The notes under the pieces are model-generated. The model worked only from the letters and a program-made list of their open reading frames with translations. It did no database searches and had not been told where the DNA came from. This document shows, piece after piece, positions 47,833 to 57,883 of a stretch of 64,000 nucleotides of DNA. The position numbers and the translations under genes are program-made. The stretch covers positions 682,001 to 746,000 of the forward strand of contig JAHQIY010000012.1 of the NCBI GenBank assembly GCA_019054805.1, written 5' to 3'. This stretch comes from Brachionus manjavacas. Its lineage: Eukaryota; Rotifera; Eurotatoria; Ploima; Brachionidae. How positions within the stretch are numbered: the stretch's first letter is position 1; every line of letters begins with the position of its first letter.

Positions 47833-49700
47833 CAGTCAATCCTCGGTATAACGAAAAACTTGGGCGGAAAATTCGGTATTCGTTATATTGAAATTCCCAA
47901 ATAAAATGATAGGTACAAAAAAAATTTTGAACCAAATTTTATTGACAAAAAATCTAAAATTAAATGTGAGAAAAAACAAAAAGTTAATTTTTTTGAAAAA
48001 AATCGGTAATAGATGGTTGTTTGGTAAAGCTACTTTCAATTATAAAATTTTCAATATTCAGTATGCTTTTTTATAATTTCTATCTTGACTTCAAGAGATA
48101 TACATTTTCTCTTTTTGCAAACTTGCTTTTCATTCATTTTTATCAATATTTAGTATTTATTTACTTTTTTTTATTATCAAGGTGTTAATTGACGGATGTA
48201 ATTTTTTAAAAATTCGTTATACAAGTAGTATTAGTATTAGTTCTTGCTGCGATACCTTACATGAAGAGAGTCTGAGCCCATCACCACCGATTCGCCGTGT
48301 GAGCTGTAGTACTCGATTCCATTGAACTTATCCAAAGCCATTTTAAAATTAGCGGTTGACTGAAATACATGTCTGGCGCTTACTGCAGCTGCACAATCGT
48401 TTCTATTTGAGCTGGGAAACTTTCTCTCTGGACTCTGATGCTATTTCCTCTTAACGCCCCGATTAGACCATTGTTTTCTGATTTATTCACTAGATTATTG
48501 AACAAGCTTACTTTTTCTATTCCATTCACTAATTTGTACATTTCAATCAAGTCCCCTCTCACTCTTCTTTCACTCAGCTTTGTCAGTCCTAATTTCGTCA
48601 ACTTCATTTCATACGACATGTTTCTTAGAGACAAAGGTATTTTTGTTGCCCTCTCTTGCATCTTTATTCACATCCATTTTCATACTTGGATTCCGAACCT
48701 GCATTGCGTAATCTAGATGAAGTCTTACCATGGATATGTACAATCTTACCCACAGCCTTTCCTCTCAACTTGTAAACGCTGTCGTGAGCATTCCAAGTAC
48801 CCTACTCGCTTTCGCACAAGAACTTTTCACTTGGTGGGTCCACTTTAAATCTGATGAGACCATCACTCCAAGATCCCTCTTACACTCTGTGGTCCCTAGT
48901 TGAACATTTTAGTTGCTATTTGGTGTATATTTATGCTTTGCATTTAGTCTGCCGAAATGCATTACTTAACATTTATCAACACACATTCCCATACGCCAAA
49001 TCTCTATCCATTTCCATACAGCATCCAGGTCTTTCTGTAACATCGGTCTCTCATAAACTTTATTAACAATGCCGAGTATTTTTGAGTCATCTGCACACAA
49101 TTCCATTCTATTTGAAACGCAGTCAGGTAGGTCATTTATGTACAGAACAAATAGCAGGGGTCCAAGTACAGACCCTTGCGGAACTCCACTCAGTACCTCT
49201 GACCATCTAGAAACTCCATCACCAAGTACAACTCGCTGAGTTCTCATACTCAAAAGTCTTCGAGCCATCTTACTATTTTTCTCACGTAGCCCATAACCAC
49301 GTAGTTTATGAAGAAGTCGTTAATGCGGCACCGTATCAAAAGCCTTTGAGAAGCCTAATAGTATTTCATCCACACTGTTACCTTTGGCCAACTCAGTCGT
49401 AATCATATCAAGCGTTTCAAGTAGGTTCGTTACACATCCTTTCTTTGGAACAAATCCATGTTGACTTCCAATTATTAGATTATTCTCTTGAAGGTAAAAC
49501 ATATAAAAGTTTTTTTCTTAAGAAAAGCATTATCCTTTTTTTTTTCTTAGTTCGTATTACCGGGATTTCGTTATAAAGAGGTTCGTTGCATCAAAGAAAA
49601 TATGCAATCTTTTTCTTTTAAAAAAAATCGGTTCCTGGATTACTTTTCGTAACATAGAGGATTTCGTTATATGAGGGTTCGTTATACAGAGGATCGACTG
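47833..49700. mobile_element. pogo/Tigger-type MITE split by a CR1-like insertion
   Basis: The left terminus is CAGTCAATCCTCGGTATAAC (47833). The right terminus, read inverted from 49700, is CAGTCGATCCTCTGTATAAC. Both continue with repeated ATAACGAA/TTCGTTATA words, as in pogo/Tigger termini. TA precedes the left end as expected for the superfamily, but the base pair after the right end is AA. Without the CR1-like insertion (48228-49503) the element would be about 590 bp with no transposase coding. Confidence 0.75.
48228..49503 (-). mobile_element. CR1-like retrotransposon, copy B
   Basis: Close duplicate of 28917-29960 that extends further 5'. Minus strand: LIIGSQHGFVPKKGCVTNLL (49475-49415), LGFSKAFDTVPH (about 49355-49320), then a frame change, MRTQRVVLGDGVSRWSEV, SGVPQGSVLGPLLFVLYIND, CADDSKILG (about 49100), LQKDLDAVWKWIEIW. 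A stop after VDKC is shared with copy A. Then LRNMSYEMKLTKLGLTKLS, ERRVRGDLIEMYKLVNGI (48661-48500). A block of about 60 bp present in copy A is missing near 48360. It lies inside the pogo-type MITE, so it inserted after it. Confidence 0.9.
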
Positions 49701-49949
49701 AATCTATAATGTCTCATTAAATTTTTTTTTTTTTTTAAATCAATTGTACATAAATATGTAATTACTCATCTCTAATTAGTTTTTTATACTATTGTACCAT
49801 TATTTAATTTATTTTTTATTATTTCTTATTAATGACAAATTTTTTGAATTACTATAAATCTACTTAACACATCAATATGTTGAATCTCTCGTAGTCGTCT
49901 TGTACCTCAGTTTTGTCTCTGTAACTTTCATTGTAGTTCCTTAATTTTT

Positions 49950-50045
49950 CTCTCGATTTTACGCGATTAGCTACCATTAGATGGCTTCCAAGTAAGCCAT
50001 CTCCGCAAGCTCGCTTGCTGTAGCTTTTTATTATTATTATTATTA
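49950..50045 (+). repeat. CR1-like 3' end with (TTA)n tail
   Basis: GCTACCATTAGATGGCTTCC, AAGTAAGCCATCTCCGCAAG, CTCGCTTGCTGTAGC, then TTTTTATTATTATTATTATT. Same 3' end as 3690-3766 and 30117-30215. The upstream 49860-49950 sequence is probably its 3' UTR. Confidence 0.7.
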
Positions 50046-50229
50046 AAGTAAAATAAATAAAAAGTAGCCAAATCATGTGCAAAAAGAGTAAAGATTATCA
50101 TGAATCATGAGCAAATACTTGCTACTTTCCAGAATTTTGGGACTTGGCCTAGATCCAAAATCGTGTTCTAAAGTTGACTCATTTCTAATAAAATCTCTTT
50201 AGGTAAATTTTTTAACATTAGGTTGTGGA

Positions 50230-51130
50230 TAACCCGTTTATTTTTTTAGTTTTTTTAAGGTAATTGTAATCTCTAAAAGATTGATAGGCTTTTTTAAATT
50301 ATTAAGTATCTTATCTTTTAAGAAATCTCTTATTGCTCGTGATACTTCACAATTTTCTTCAGCATTATCAAAATCGAGACTAAAATATGAGGCTGAACAT
50401 TTTTTTTCCTTGATCTAAATATGTATTGAATAATTATTCTTTTACTTAATCCTACAATAAATTAATGATACCATTTAGTAACGAATTAAATAGAAATTTA
50501 AATTTCCAAATAATATTTTTTCTATATTATAATTTGATAATTCTATCATTTTTTATCTTTTTTATCTTTTTTGGAAGTTCATCAAACTACATTTAGTGGT
50601 GAGCATCTAGATTTTTGGAAAAGTCTTATTACTTTTCTTTGTTCCTAGATTAATATTTTATTATTTGGTAAGCAAGATTTAAAAAACTTTTTAGAGTGTA
50701 GGGGTATACTTTTTTGAGCACCATGAATGATCTTTTTTGAGATGTGTTTATTTAGCTCGTCAATATTTTCCGTTTAACTATTTTGCTGACTTGAAGACTT
50801 AAGTAAATCTGGGTAGAGTCTCCAATTTTCTTTTTTAAAATTAAATTTAAAATTCGAAAAATTAACTGTAATAGCATGCTCAACTGAAATAAGTGCTTGA
50901 TTAGGAAAATGATCACTTAACATATCATCATCTATCAGAACTTTAAAGTCTTTTAATTTAGATCACCTCCTATCTAATTAAAAATAGGAGGTGATCCATG
51001 AATTTTCCTTGAGATACCGAGAAAAAGTTCGAAAGGAAGTTCAATATTCAATTCCTTCTTTTACTAAAATAGCTATTCCTCATCCATGTTTATTTCAAGC
51101 CTTTGCTAATATTATATAATTTTATTATAT
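50230..51130 (-). mobile_element. Non-LTR retrotransposon remnant: APE endonuclease and linker
   Basis: Minus strand: NKHG-stop-GIAILVKEGIEY (51088-51032), a GGDLN trace at about 50970, DFKVLIDDDMLSDHFPNQAL (50950-50895; the DMLSDHFP block is the catalytic SDH motif of APE endonucleases), then FKKENWRLYPDLLKSSSQQN (about 50845-50785), NIDELNKHISKKIIHGAQKS and IPLHSKKFFKSCLP (50770-50670). Same type as the element at 2-970 (KHGGGIAILVKEE). Multiple stops, no RT. A perfect 13-bp palindrome interrupts it at 50961-50996. Confidence 0.8.
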
Positions 51131-51554
51131 TAAATTTACGATCATCAATAATTAAAAAATTTTGCGCAAACAGTCTTTTAAAATTTTTGTTGCGTGTCAG
51201 ACTAAATTATTTCATAAGGACAAATTTTAATTTTAAAATATTTGCCTATCAAATTTACTAACGAAAACAAGGTTGAGTTTTTTTATTTTTAAAAATTAAT
51301 TCTAAACAACTATAAGTTGGAAGATATTTTTTTGACAATTTGTCAAAAATAAATTTTAATTGACTTATTTTGACATTTTTTTGAAATTTTTTGACTAAAA
51401 ATAAAAATTAATTCAATGAAAGCTGAAATTTACGAAATTGGTTTATTGAAAATGGCACGAAATACTTGAAATTGAAAAATGAATTTCTTTTACTTCTCAG
51501 AAATGTAAATAAATAGTAATATAGCCGATTTGATTAAATTTTAGATTAAAAATA
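51131..51554. promoter_or_regulatory. Upstream region of the globin gene
   Basis: AT-rich, about 420 bp between the endonuclease remnant and the globin start. No TATA box stands out. TTTGATTAAATTTTAG just before the start could be a splice acceptor of a 5' UTR intron, but this is not demonstrable. Confidence 0.25.
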
Positions 51555-52196
51555 ATGGGAGTCTGTGCCGGTAGTCAAAAGTATGACTTTAACCAAAAAC
51601 TGAGCTCAAGTGAGATTAAAATAATTACAGAGACGTGGAAATTGGTAGTAAAATCTGGCCTGAGCAAGCATGGAACCAATTTGATGGTGAAAATTTTTAT
51701 TGAACACAAGGAACTAAAGCCGTTGTGGCGTTTCGCGAGAAATTTGGACACTGAAGATCAGATGAGCAGCAATCAAACGCTCAAAGCCCACGGCGAGAAA
51801 TTATTTAATGCCATTGACATGGCGGTGAATACAATAAACGATTTGAGTCCTTTCTTTCCAATTTTGATCCAACTTGGCTGTAGTCATCACAGATGGGGCG
51901 TCAAAGAAGAGCACTTTGAGGTCATTGGCGAAGTATTGCTCGAAACACTACAGGACAGTCTGAAAGAAAAGTTTACCTCGAAAGTAAAATTGACCTGGAC
52001 AAAATTTTTTTACATTTTATCAAGCCAAATGAAAAATGGTATTCGGCAACAAGTTGAGAATGAAAACCAAAAACTGGTCAGCAAACAAAATATTGATATT
52101 CAAATAATTGATGGTGAAGTAACAGCGGGTAATTATTTATCAAATGGAAATACAAATAAAATATTTCCTGATTGTGGTAACGTTGACATGGCTTAA
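51555..52196 (+). CDS. Globin, single uninterrupted ORF, N-terminally acylated type
   Basis: 213 residues, clearly richer in G/C than the flanks and free of stops. Globin fold landmarks: A-helix Trp28 (ITETWKLV), CD-corner Phe60 (KPLWRFARNL), distal His79 at E7 (LKAHGEKLF), proximal His111 at F8 (LGCSHHRWGVK), and an H-helix WTKFFYILSSQMK at 148-160. It should bind haem and O2 or act in redox or NO chemistry. The start MGVCAGS has Gly2 and Cys4, an N-myristoylation/palmitoylation-like signal as in membrane-bound globin X proteins. A 50-residue polar tail follows the fold. The ATG has A at -3 and G at +4. No intron interrupts the fold, although animal globins usually have introns in helices B and G. 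A polyadenylation signal follows at 52231. The exact globin subfamily is not established. Confidence 0.93.
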   Translation: MGVCAGSQKYDFNQKLSSSEIKIITETWKLVVKSGLSKHGTNLMVKIFIEHKELKPLWRFARNLDTEDQMSSNQTLKAHGEKLFNAIDMAVNTINDLSPFFPILIQLGCSHHRWGVKEEHFEVIGEVLLETLQDSLKEKFTSKVKLTWTKFFYILSSQMKNGIRQQVENENQKLVSKQNIDIQIIDGEVTAGNYLSNGNTNKIFPDCGNVDMA

Positions 52197-52230
52197 TTTT
52201 TAGTTAAATATTTTATTAATAATTTTTGTA

Positions 52231-52236
52231 AATAAA
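52231..52236 (+). terminator. Polyadenylation signal of the globin gene
   Basis: AATAAA 35 bases after the TAA stop, in an AT-rich 3' UTR. Confidence 0.55.
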
Positions 52237-52645
52237 TTATTATTCAATTCATTTATTTAATCTTGTCACAGTGATTCAGGTAAGCAAAAGTAGTTTATCT
52301 TAAAAGTGCTTAAAGTGTGAAAATAGAGAAATAATCAGATAAAAATTACTAATGTTACTTAATGAGTCCTTTTCCTATCTTGGGAAAAAAGGAATTTGTT
52401 TCTGATAACTGATTTTTTAAAGATCTAACAAAGATCAACTCTTTTTTATTTATATTTTACTTTTTATGCCGGAAACGTTTGAATTACCAAATGTATCCAA
52501 TTTTGAAATTACTTTGAAAAAGTGCGATGTTTCAAAATTTTTTTTCAGTTTCAAAAAAAATAATTTTAAGTTAATATTGCAAGCATTTTCATATTTGAAA
52601 TTAAACTCTTAAGTGAAATAGAATTAGTTAAATTTTTATTTAATA

Positions 52646-52698
52646 ATTTATTTATTTTTTTGTTTATCTGCACCGGGCTAATGCTCCTTCTGAATAAA
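52646..52698 (-). repeat. Retroposon 3' end, type G
   Basis: Minus strand: TTCAGAAGGAGCATTAGCC, CGGTGCAGATAAACAAAAA, then AAATAAATAAATT. No coding remnant is recognised upstream of it (to the right). Confidence 0.65.
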
Positions 52699-53539
52699 AG
52701 TATTTGAAAAAATTAAGTAAAAGAAAAAAAAAGATAAATAATTCATATAGACTAAAATTAATATTCAATCGTTGAAAAACTGGGTCTAGAAAAATGAGAA
52801 AAATTCTTGTTCTCAGGTTTTGTGAACTTTTAGTTCAACCAATTTTGTTTTTCACGTAAAGGTGAACCAAAATAGAGTTAGGTGAAAAATGTTTAGATTT
52901 TGTGAACAAATTGAATAAAGCTATTAAATTGAATGTCTAATTCTCGAAAGCATTTGCTCTGATCTGGTTGACTTGGTATAACCCTTTCAACAATCTCAAA
53001 TACTCAAATGCGCTCTCATTAAATAGTTGATCATTAAAATTTTCTATTTTTTATTTATATTTTGTCATGTCTGTATTCTGTCTTTCTATATTTTGAAAAA
53101 AATTCTACATTTCGTCTTTTTATATTTTGTCCACCTCCCAAAAAATCCCAATTAATTTTACATTTATAATGTAGATCAATTTTATTAATTTATTGGTTAG
53201 TTTCAGATGTGTTGAATTGTGGTGAATTGTTTCTAAGATGGGGCGCTGATCCTGATTCAAAGCAGCATTGGAATTGATAAAAATGTGTCACATGTAACAC
53301 TCTATTTCAATACTTGTTTTTTAACTTTCTTTTCATTTTAATTGAGCTTATTTACTTTATTTTAATTTTAATTTTGCTTTATTTAAAAAATTATTTAGGA
53401 AAAGTTTTTCTAGGATAGTTCCGAACGGCGGAATATATGTGTACAATTAGAGTAGAAAATAATATTTATATTGTATTTCCATAGTTAAATTAAATTTCTG
53501 CTAAGAGATTGGTGTGTTTAGGATTGAATCAAAGGGGGT
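52699..53539. other. Mostly AT-rich, one degenerate short tandem repeat
   Basis: At 53050-53135 TATATTTTGTC / TTCTGTCTTTCTATATTTTG / CGTCTTTTTATATTTTGTC words repeat at about 15-19 bp. No gene supported. Confidence 0.35.
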
Positions 53540-53820
53540 TAATAATTGTCCCTTTTCTATCCTAGTGGATAATGAGGAGGTGTTCATCTCCTTTCTAGTA
53601 CCTTTTTGAGCAACGGCCCCGATCTGACACAGAGGTTACTGCATCGAGATGATCATCTACACCGTAATTATTACCCAGTCGAAACTGGTTCCACTATTTT
53701 TATGATGAAAGAGGTTTAAACAATCGCCCCGTAATGCAAAGATATTTTGAAGATTTTTTCACTCTCAGCGAGTTTTGAACCCTCAATTCTTTACTTGCAT
53801 GACTAATTCGGGCTATTAAA
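53540..53820 (-). mobile_element. tRNA-derived SINE candidate, fuller copy
   Basis: The minus-strand head carries TAGCCCGAATTAG (53803-53815), like a Pol III A box, and GGGTTCAAAACTC (53770-53782), a good B-box match (GGTTCRANNC). The start-to-start spacing of 33 nt is shorter than in a tRNA. The 3' part (53649-53540) matches the insertion at 20888-20999 and ends GGACAATTATTA. Head, unrelated body and A/T tail are SINE organisation. No target duplication found. Confidence 0.5.
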
Positions 53821-53856
53821 GGGGTTTTTGTATTTTTAATTTTATCTCGAGGAGCT

Positions 53857-54110
53857 TTAAATTGAAAAGTCCTGGAAGTCCTGGAAGTGAGCTATTAATT
53901 TATTGTTTTTGTTTAGTGGTGACAAATTTTGAAAAAAGGTTACTCTATCATCGATCAAGTCGATTCTGAGCTCTTTGTGGATTGCTTTGATACTTATCTT
54001 TAGTGGAAAATATTTGATGTTTCTCAAGACCCGATTTTGCATTATTTGAATTTGAGATTTTATCTTTTGAGTACTAATTAAAGTATTATACAACAGTAGT
54101 CGAATAATGA
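53857..54110 (-). mobile_element. Non-LTR retrotransposon C-terminal fragment
   Basis: The 78-residue frame reads YNTLISTQKIKSQIQIMQNR, VLRNIKYFPLKISIKAIH, KELRIDLIDDRVTFFQNLS. This is the LQ..QN..LR-LH-EL pattern at the C-terminus of LINE polyproteins. It belongs to a different subfamily from 57217-60460. Truncated on both sides. The SINE lies next to its 3' end. Confidence 0.65.
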
Positions 54111-54139
54111 TCTAATGAGTGAGTGTTATTTTTTTTTTT

Positions 54140-54180
54140 ATTTATTTGTTTTCTGTACCGATCTAGGGCTCCTTCAGAAT
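54140..54180 (-). repeat. Retroposon 3' end, type G
   Basis: Minus strand: ATTCTGAAGGAGCCCTAG, ATCGGTACAGAAAAC, then AAATAAATAAAAAAA. Confidence 0.6.
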
Positions 54181-54309
54181 ATTTTTAAAAAAAAATCAAA
54201 ATCAAAATAAAATTAAAGTTAATAAAATGAGATAAAAAAAAATTCAAAATAGAGTAAATATCAAAATTATTATAAATAAAAAAAAACATTTTAAAAATTT
54301 TACATTCAT

Positions 54310-56672
54310 TTGGTCAAATGGCTGTGTTTCAGAAATCTTAAACGAAAATGGTATCGAACATAAATTCAGCGAGATGCTAAGCGACACTTTTCAATATCAG
54401 CATGTAAATGTTCCAACATTTCAAATGTCAAACGAAAAAGCTTTCAACACTTTGGATTTGATTTTCTAGACTCAGTCTGGCAGTGTGTATGCAAACGATA
54501 CAAAATTTGTGCTTGGTACCATTAATAAAGGACATCTGGTTTTCTTTTTCAATTTTGTTCTTAAAAACAAAGTGAGTAAGGAATCATATATTATTGAAAA
54601 ATTTATAGTAAAGCTGACTTTGAAAATATTTCTGATTTTTTATCAAATATTGATTGGGTGCACTTATTTGAGAATTTAAATATTCAGGAAATGTACATTG
54701 ATTTTATTTTCTATGTCAGCGATGCTAGTAATCGATTCATTCCAGTGACGGATGGATCTAAAAAGAAAAGTATCTCAAAACCTTGGATAAAAGATGATCT
54801 CATGATCTTAATTTGGAATAGAAAAAAATCTTAGATACAGGAACTGTTCATGTAACTGGAAGGATATGAATCTTTATAATGATTACAAAAGTATCTGTAA
54901 ATTAGTTTCTTCGAAATTAAAAGAGCCAGACTAACTTTTGAACAAAATTTAGTGGATAAAGCTAAGGAGATATTTGTAAAATTATTATACAAATATCTTA
55001 ATGATCAACAAGTCATCAGAGAATCAATCAAAGCATTAAAGAAGTCAAACAATGAATTAACGCAAGAACCGAAAGAGATATCAAATCTACTAAATAAATG
55101 TTTTTAAGATGTTTTAGTTATTGAACAAGATGGGGAGCTTCAAACTTTTGGAGCTTAACTTAATGAAAACTGTTCAGAATTTATTGACATTGAACAAAAC
55201 GATATTAGTTATGAAGTGGTTTATAAAAAATTACAAGACCTTAATCAAAATAAATCATGTGGTGTAGACAAGCTTCATCGCTATTGCTAAAAAACTGTCC
55301 AGACGCCTTTACTGTTCCTTTAACTTTAATTTTCAGAAAGTCTTTATCTAATAGTCAGCTTCCAGTACAATTAGGATCAGCAAATATTACTCCATTGTTT
55401 AAAAAAGGTGATAAATCAACGGCCAGCAATTATCGCCCCGTGTCTTTACCTTCAATTCCGTGCAAAATTATGGAAAGCTTAATATGAACCAAAGTGGAAG
55501 ACTATCTTTGTAAGAACAATTTTATATCTAAAGAACAGTATGGATTTGTCAAGAAAAAGTCATGTACATCTAATCTTATGGAAACTCTAGATTTCATCTC
55601 AATGGGTCTAGACAAAAGTATTCCTGTTGAAGTAATTCTGCTAGATTTTGCGAAAGCATTTGATACTGTTCCGCACAGACCACTAATATCTAAATTGAAA
55701 GCGTATGGCTTTGATGGTCTGAATTTTATCGGATTGGATTGAGATTTTTAGCGGTGTACCACAAGGATAAGTTATTGGTCCACTTATGTTCGTTTTGTAT
55801 ATCAATGATCTACCAAAAGGAATAGAGAATATTGTCAAAATGTATGCAGATGATACCAAAATATTCTCGCAAACGGTATCAAAAATAAGCGCAGTGAAAC
55901 TCCAATCAGATTTAGATTTATTTTTCAAGTGGACTAAAGATTGGCTTCTTCTCTTCAACACATCAAAATGTGTGGTTATGCATTACGGTCATAAAAACAA
56001 AGAATTCACTTATTTTATTAATGGTAAACAGTTATCAACGTCTGAAACCGAAAGAGATCTTGGAGTTATCTTCAATACAAATCTCATCAAATGTTGCAAA
56101 TCAAATGTTGGGTCGCATCAGGAAATCATTCGCTCGTTCTGATTGTAAGTTATTTAGATCATTGTATTTAACTTTTGTTCTTCCTCTTTTGGAATTTGCT
56201 GTGCCTGTATGGTCTCCATTTCTTAAGTCGGATTGTGAGAATCTTGAGAAGATTCAACGCAAAGCTACGAAATTTGTTTCTTCAATTAGAAACAAACCGT
56301 ATGGAAGCAGATTGAAGGCTTTGAACATTCCAAAGAAAAAGAGGTGATCTAATTCAATTATACAAGTTCATGCATGGAATAGAAATGATTGAAAAAAGCA
56401 ACAAATTTTAATGTCACCAAAATCCAAGGAAGAGGTCACTGCTTCAAATATCACAAAGAAAATTCGAGGCTCCAACATAGAGATAACTTTTATTTCATCA
56501 GAATTGCCAAATCAATTAGTTGAAGCCCCCAATGTTAACAGCTTCAAAGCAGGCATTGATTGCTGGATGAGCAGCAATCAATCACATCAGCTGTCATAGT
56601 GTGCCTTATCAGCACACTAGCTGGCTAGCCAGCTACAGTCAAAACTACAACTACTACTACTACTACTACTAA
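54310..56672 (+). mobile_element. CR1-like retrotransposon, nearly complete EN-RT, with (ACT)n tail
   Basis: The most complete LINE here. Endonuclease C-terminus: FSEMLSDTFQYQHVNVPTF, NTLDLIF (54366-54468). Linker: ADFENISDFLSNIDWVHLFE (54613-54672), SISKPWIKDDLM. RT: FKKGDKSTASNYRPVSL (about 55396-55446), EQYGFVKKKSCTSNLMETL, LLDFAKAFDTVPHRPLISKL, PLMFVLYINDLPKG, YADD catalytic motif (55843-55854), ERDLGVIF. Thumb and C-terminus: LPLLEFAVPVWSPFLKSD, IQRKATKFVSSIRNK, then VNSFKAGIDCWMSSN to 56599. The tail is ACT repeats at 56645-56671. Defects: TGA at 55485, about 20 codons missing before the VPQG motif near 55745, and frame changes near 56095 and after 56345. It is the youngest-looking CR1 copy but not active. 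Confidence 0.9.
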
Positions 56673-56729
56673 ATAAGCTAAAAAAAATGAAAGTTGAGAA
56701 GACATAGATGTATTGTTAACTGTGGCAAT

Positions 56730-57150
56730 TGTTTACATAGTTCAGGTTTCAGGAAAAAAGGAGGAAATAGTAAGGTAGCAATTACACAATGGAGTTGGGT
56801 ATTCAATATATCTCGATTCCAAACCTTCTTTGTATTCCTCCACCAATTTTACAACCAATGGAATAGAATGACTCAGTCTTGTCCCAACATATCTCTCCCT
56901 CAACTCAAAAAGCCGATTTGAGACTGTTAGCAATTTAAGTTTATTAAAAGCTTCATGATGCACGATTTTGGAGGGAGTATAATATTTGGGAGTATAATAT
57001 TAGTAGTATATTTTAACTTAAGGATAGATATCTAATTGTATTCTGAATTGCTTGTAGTTTTTTGATATTATTTTCTGAAAATGAATTCAAGAAGAATAGT
57101 CTAAAATTGATCCGACTAAAAATTTATATAAATTTCCTAGTGTGTTTTGA
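56730..57150 (-). mobile_element. Non-LTR retrotransposon C-terminal fragment
   Basis: Minus strand: RINF..FLNSFSENNIKKL, QAIQN (57120-57045), then the ORF 56742-56963 with HHEAFNKLKLLTVSNRLFEL, RERYVGTRLSHSIPLVV and YIEYPTPLCNCYL. Close match to 2570-2860. The C-terminal helices of a LINE RT. 5'-truncated. It lies beside the CR1-like tail and before the type G element. Confidence 0.8.
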
Positions 57151-57846
57151 GTATGACTCCATTTTTTATTTGACAATATCCTAATAATATTTAACTTTTA
57201 ATTGCAGCGTTCTTTAATTATTATTTATTTGTAAATCTGTATCGAGCGTTAGCTCCTTCAGAGAAAAAGTTACTGAATAAAATAAGAATTAAAAAATATA
57301 GTCAAATAATTGAAATTTGAAAAGGAATTAAAAGAAAAGTCGGTTCAATTCAAAAAGTCGGTTCGAAATTGTATGAAATTTTAATTTGTTTTGGGCCTCA
57401 TGGTGTAAAATGCTTGAGGGGGTGTCAAACCTTAGTTTAAGAATGGATCGAACTGCTGAATTTTGAATAGTTTGAAGTTTTTTAATGTTAGTATCAGATA
57501 AAGAGTTTAAACAGGGAGAATTATAGTCTAAAATGGAACCAATAAGCGATAATCGAATAATTTCGTCTACTAATTTATTAAAATTTAGCTACTATTTAGG
57601 GACAGAAAGTATAGACTTATTTATAAAATTTACTGACAATTATTATGTTTTGGTAATTATTATGTATTGGACTAAAGTAATTAAAAAAGGATAAATTAAA
57701 ATACTAATTGACAAAACTCGTAATTTTAAGACTAATTAATAGAATTCAAGACTAATTTGAGAATATGAAGACAATTTGAAATAATTGAAATTGACAAATT
57801 AATTATTTTTATTCGGACTAATTAATATCCTCTTACTGACCAAATG

Positions 57847-57855
57847 TATAAAAAG
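57847..57855 (+). promoter_or_regulatory. TATA-like box inside the left iteron array
   Basis: TATAAAAAGG begins at 57847, 37 bases before the ATG of the SWIM ORF, between the last two iterons (57837 and 57855). In this AT-rich DNA a chance match is possible. Confidence 0.35.
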
Positions 57856-57883
57856 GACTAACAAAATGTGAAGTAACTTAACA

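Noticed and set aside
48438..49066. Plus-strand ORFs across CR1-like copy B
   Set aside because: Antisense shadows, and the near-identical ones at 29219-29796 mirror copy A.
53770..53815. A functional tRNA gene on the minus strand
   Set aside because: A and B boxes are only 33 nt apart and no acceptor stem or anticodon arm can be formed. A SINE head fits better.
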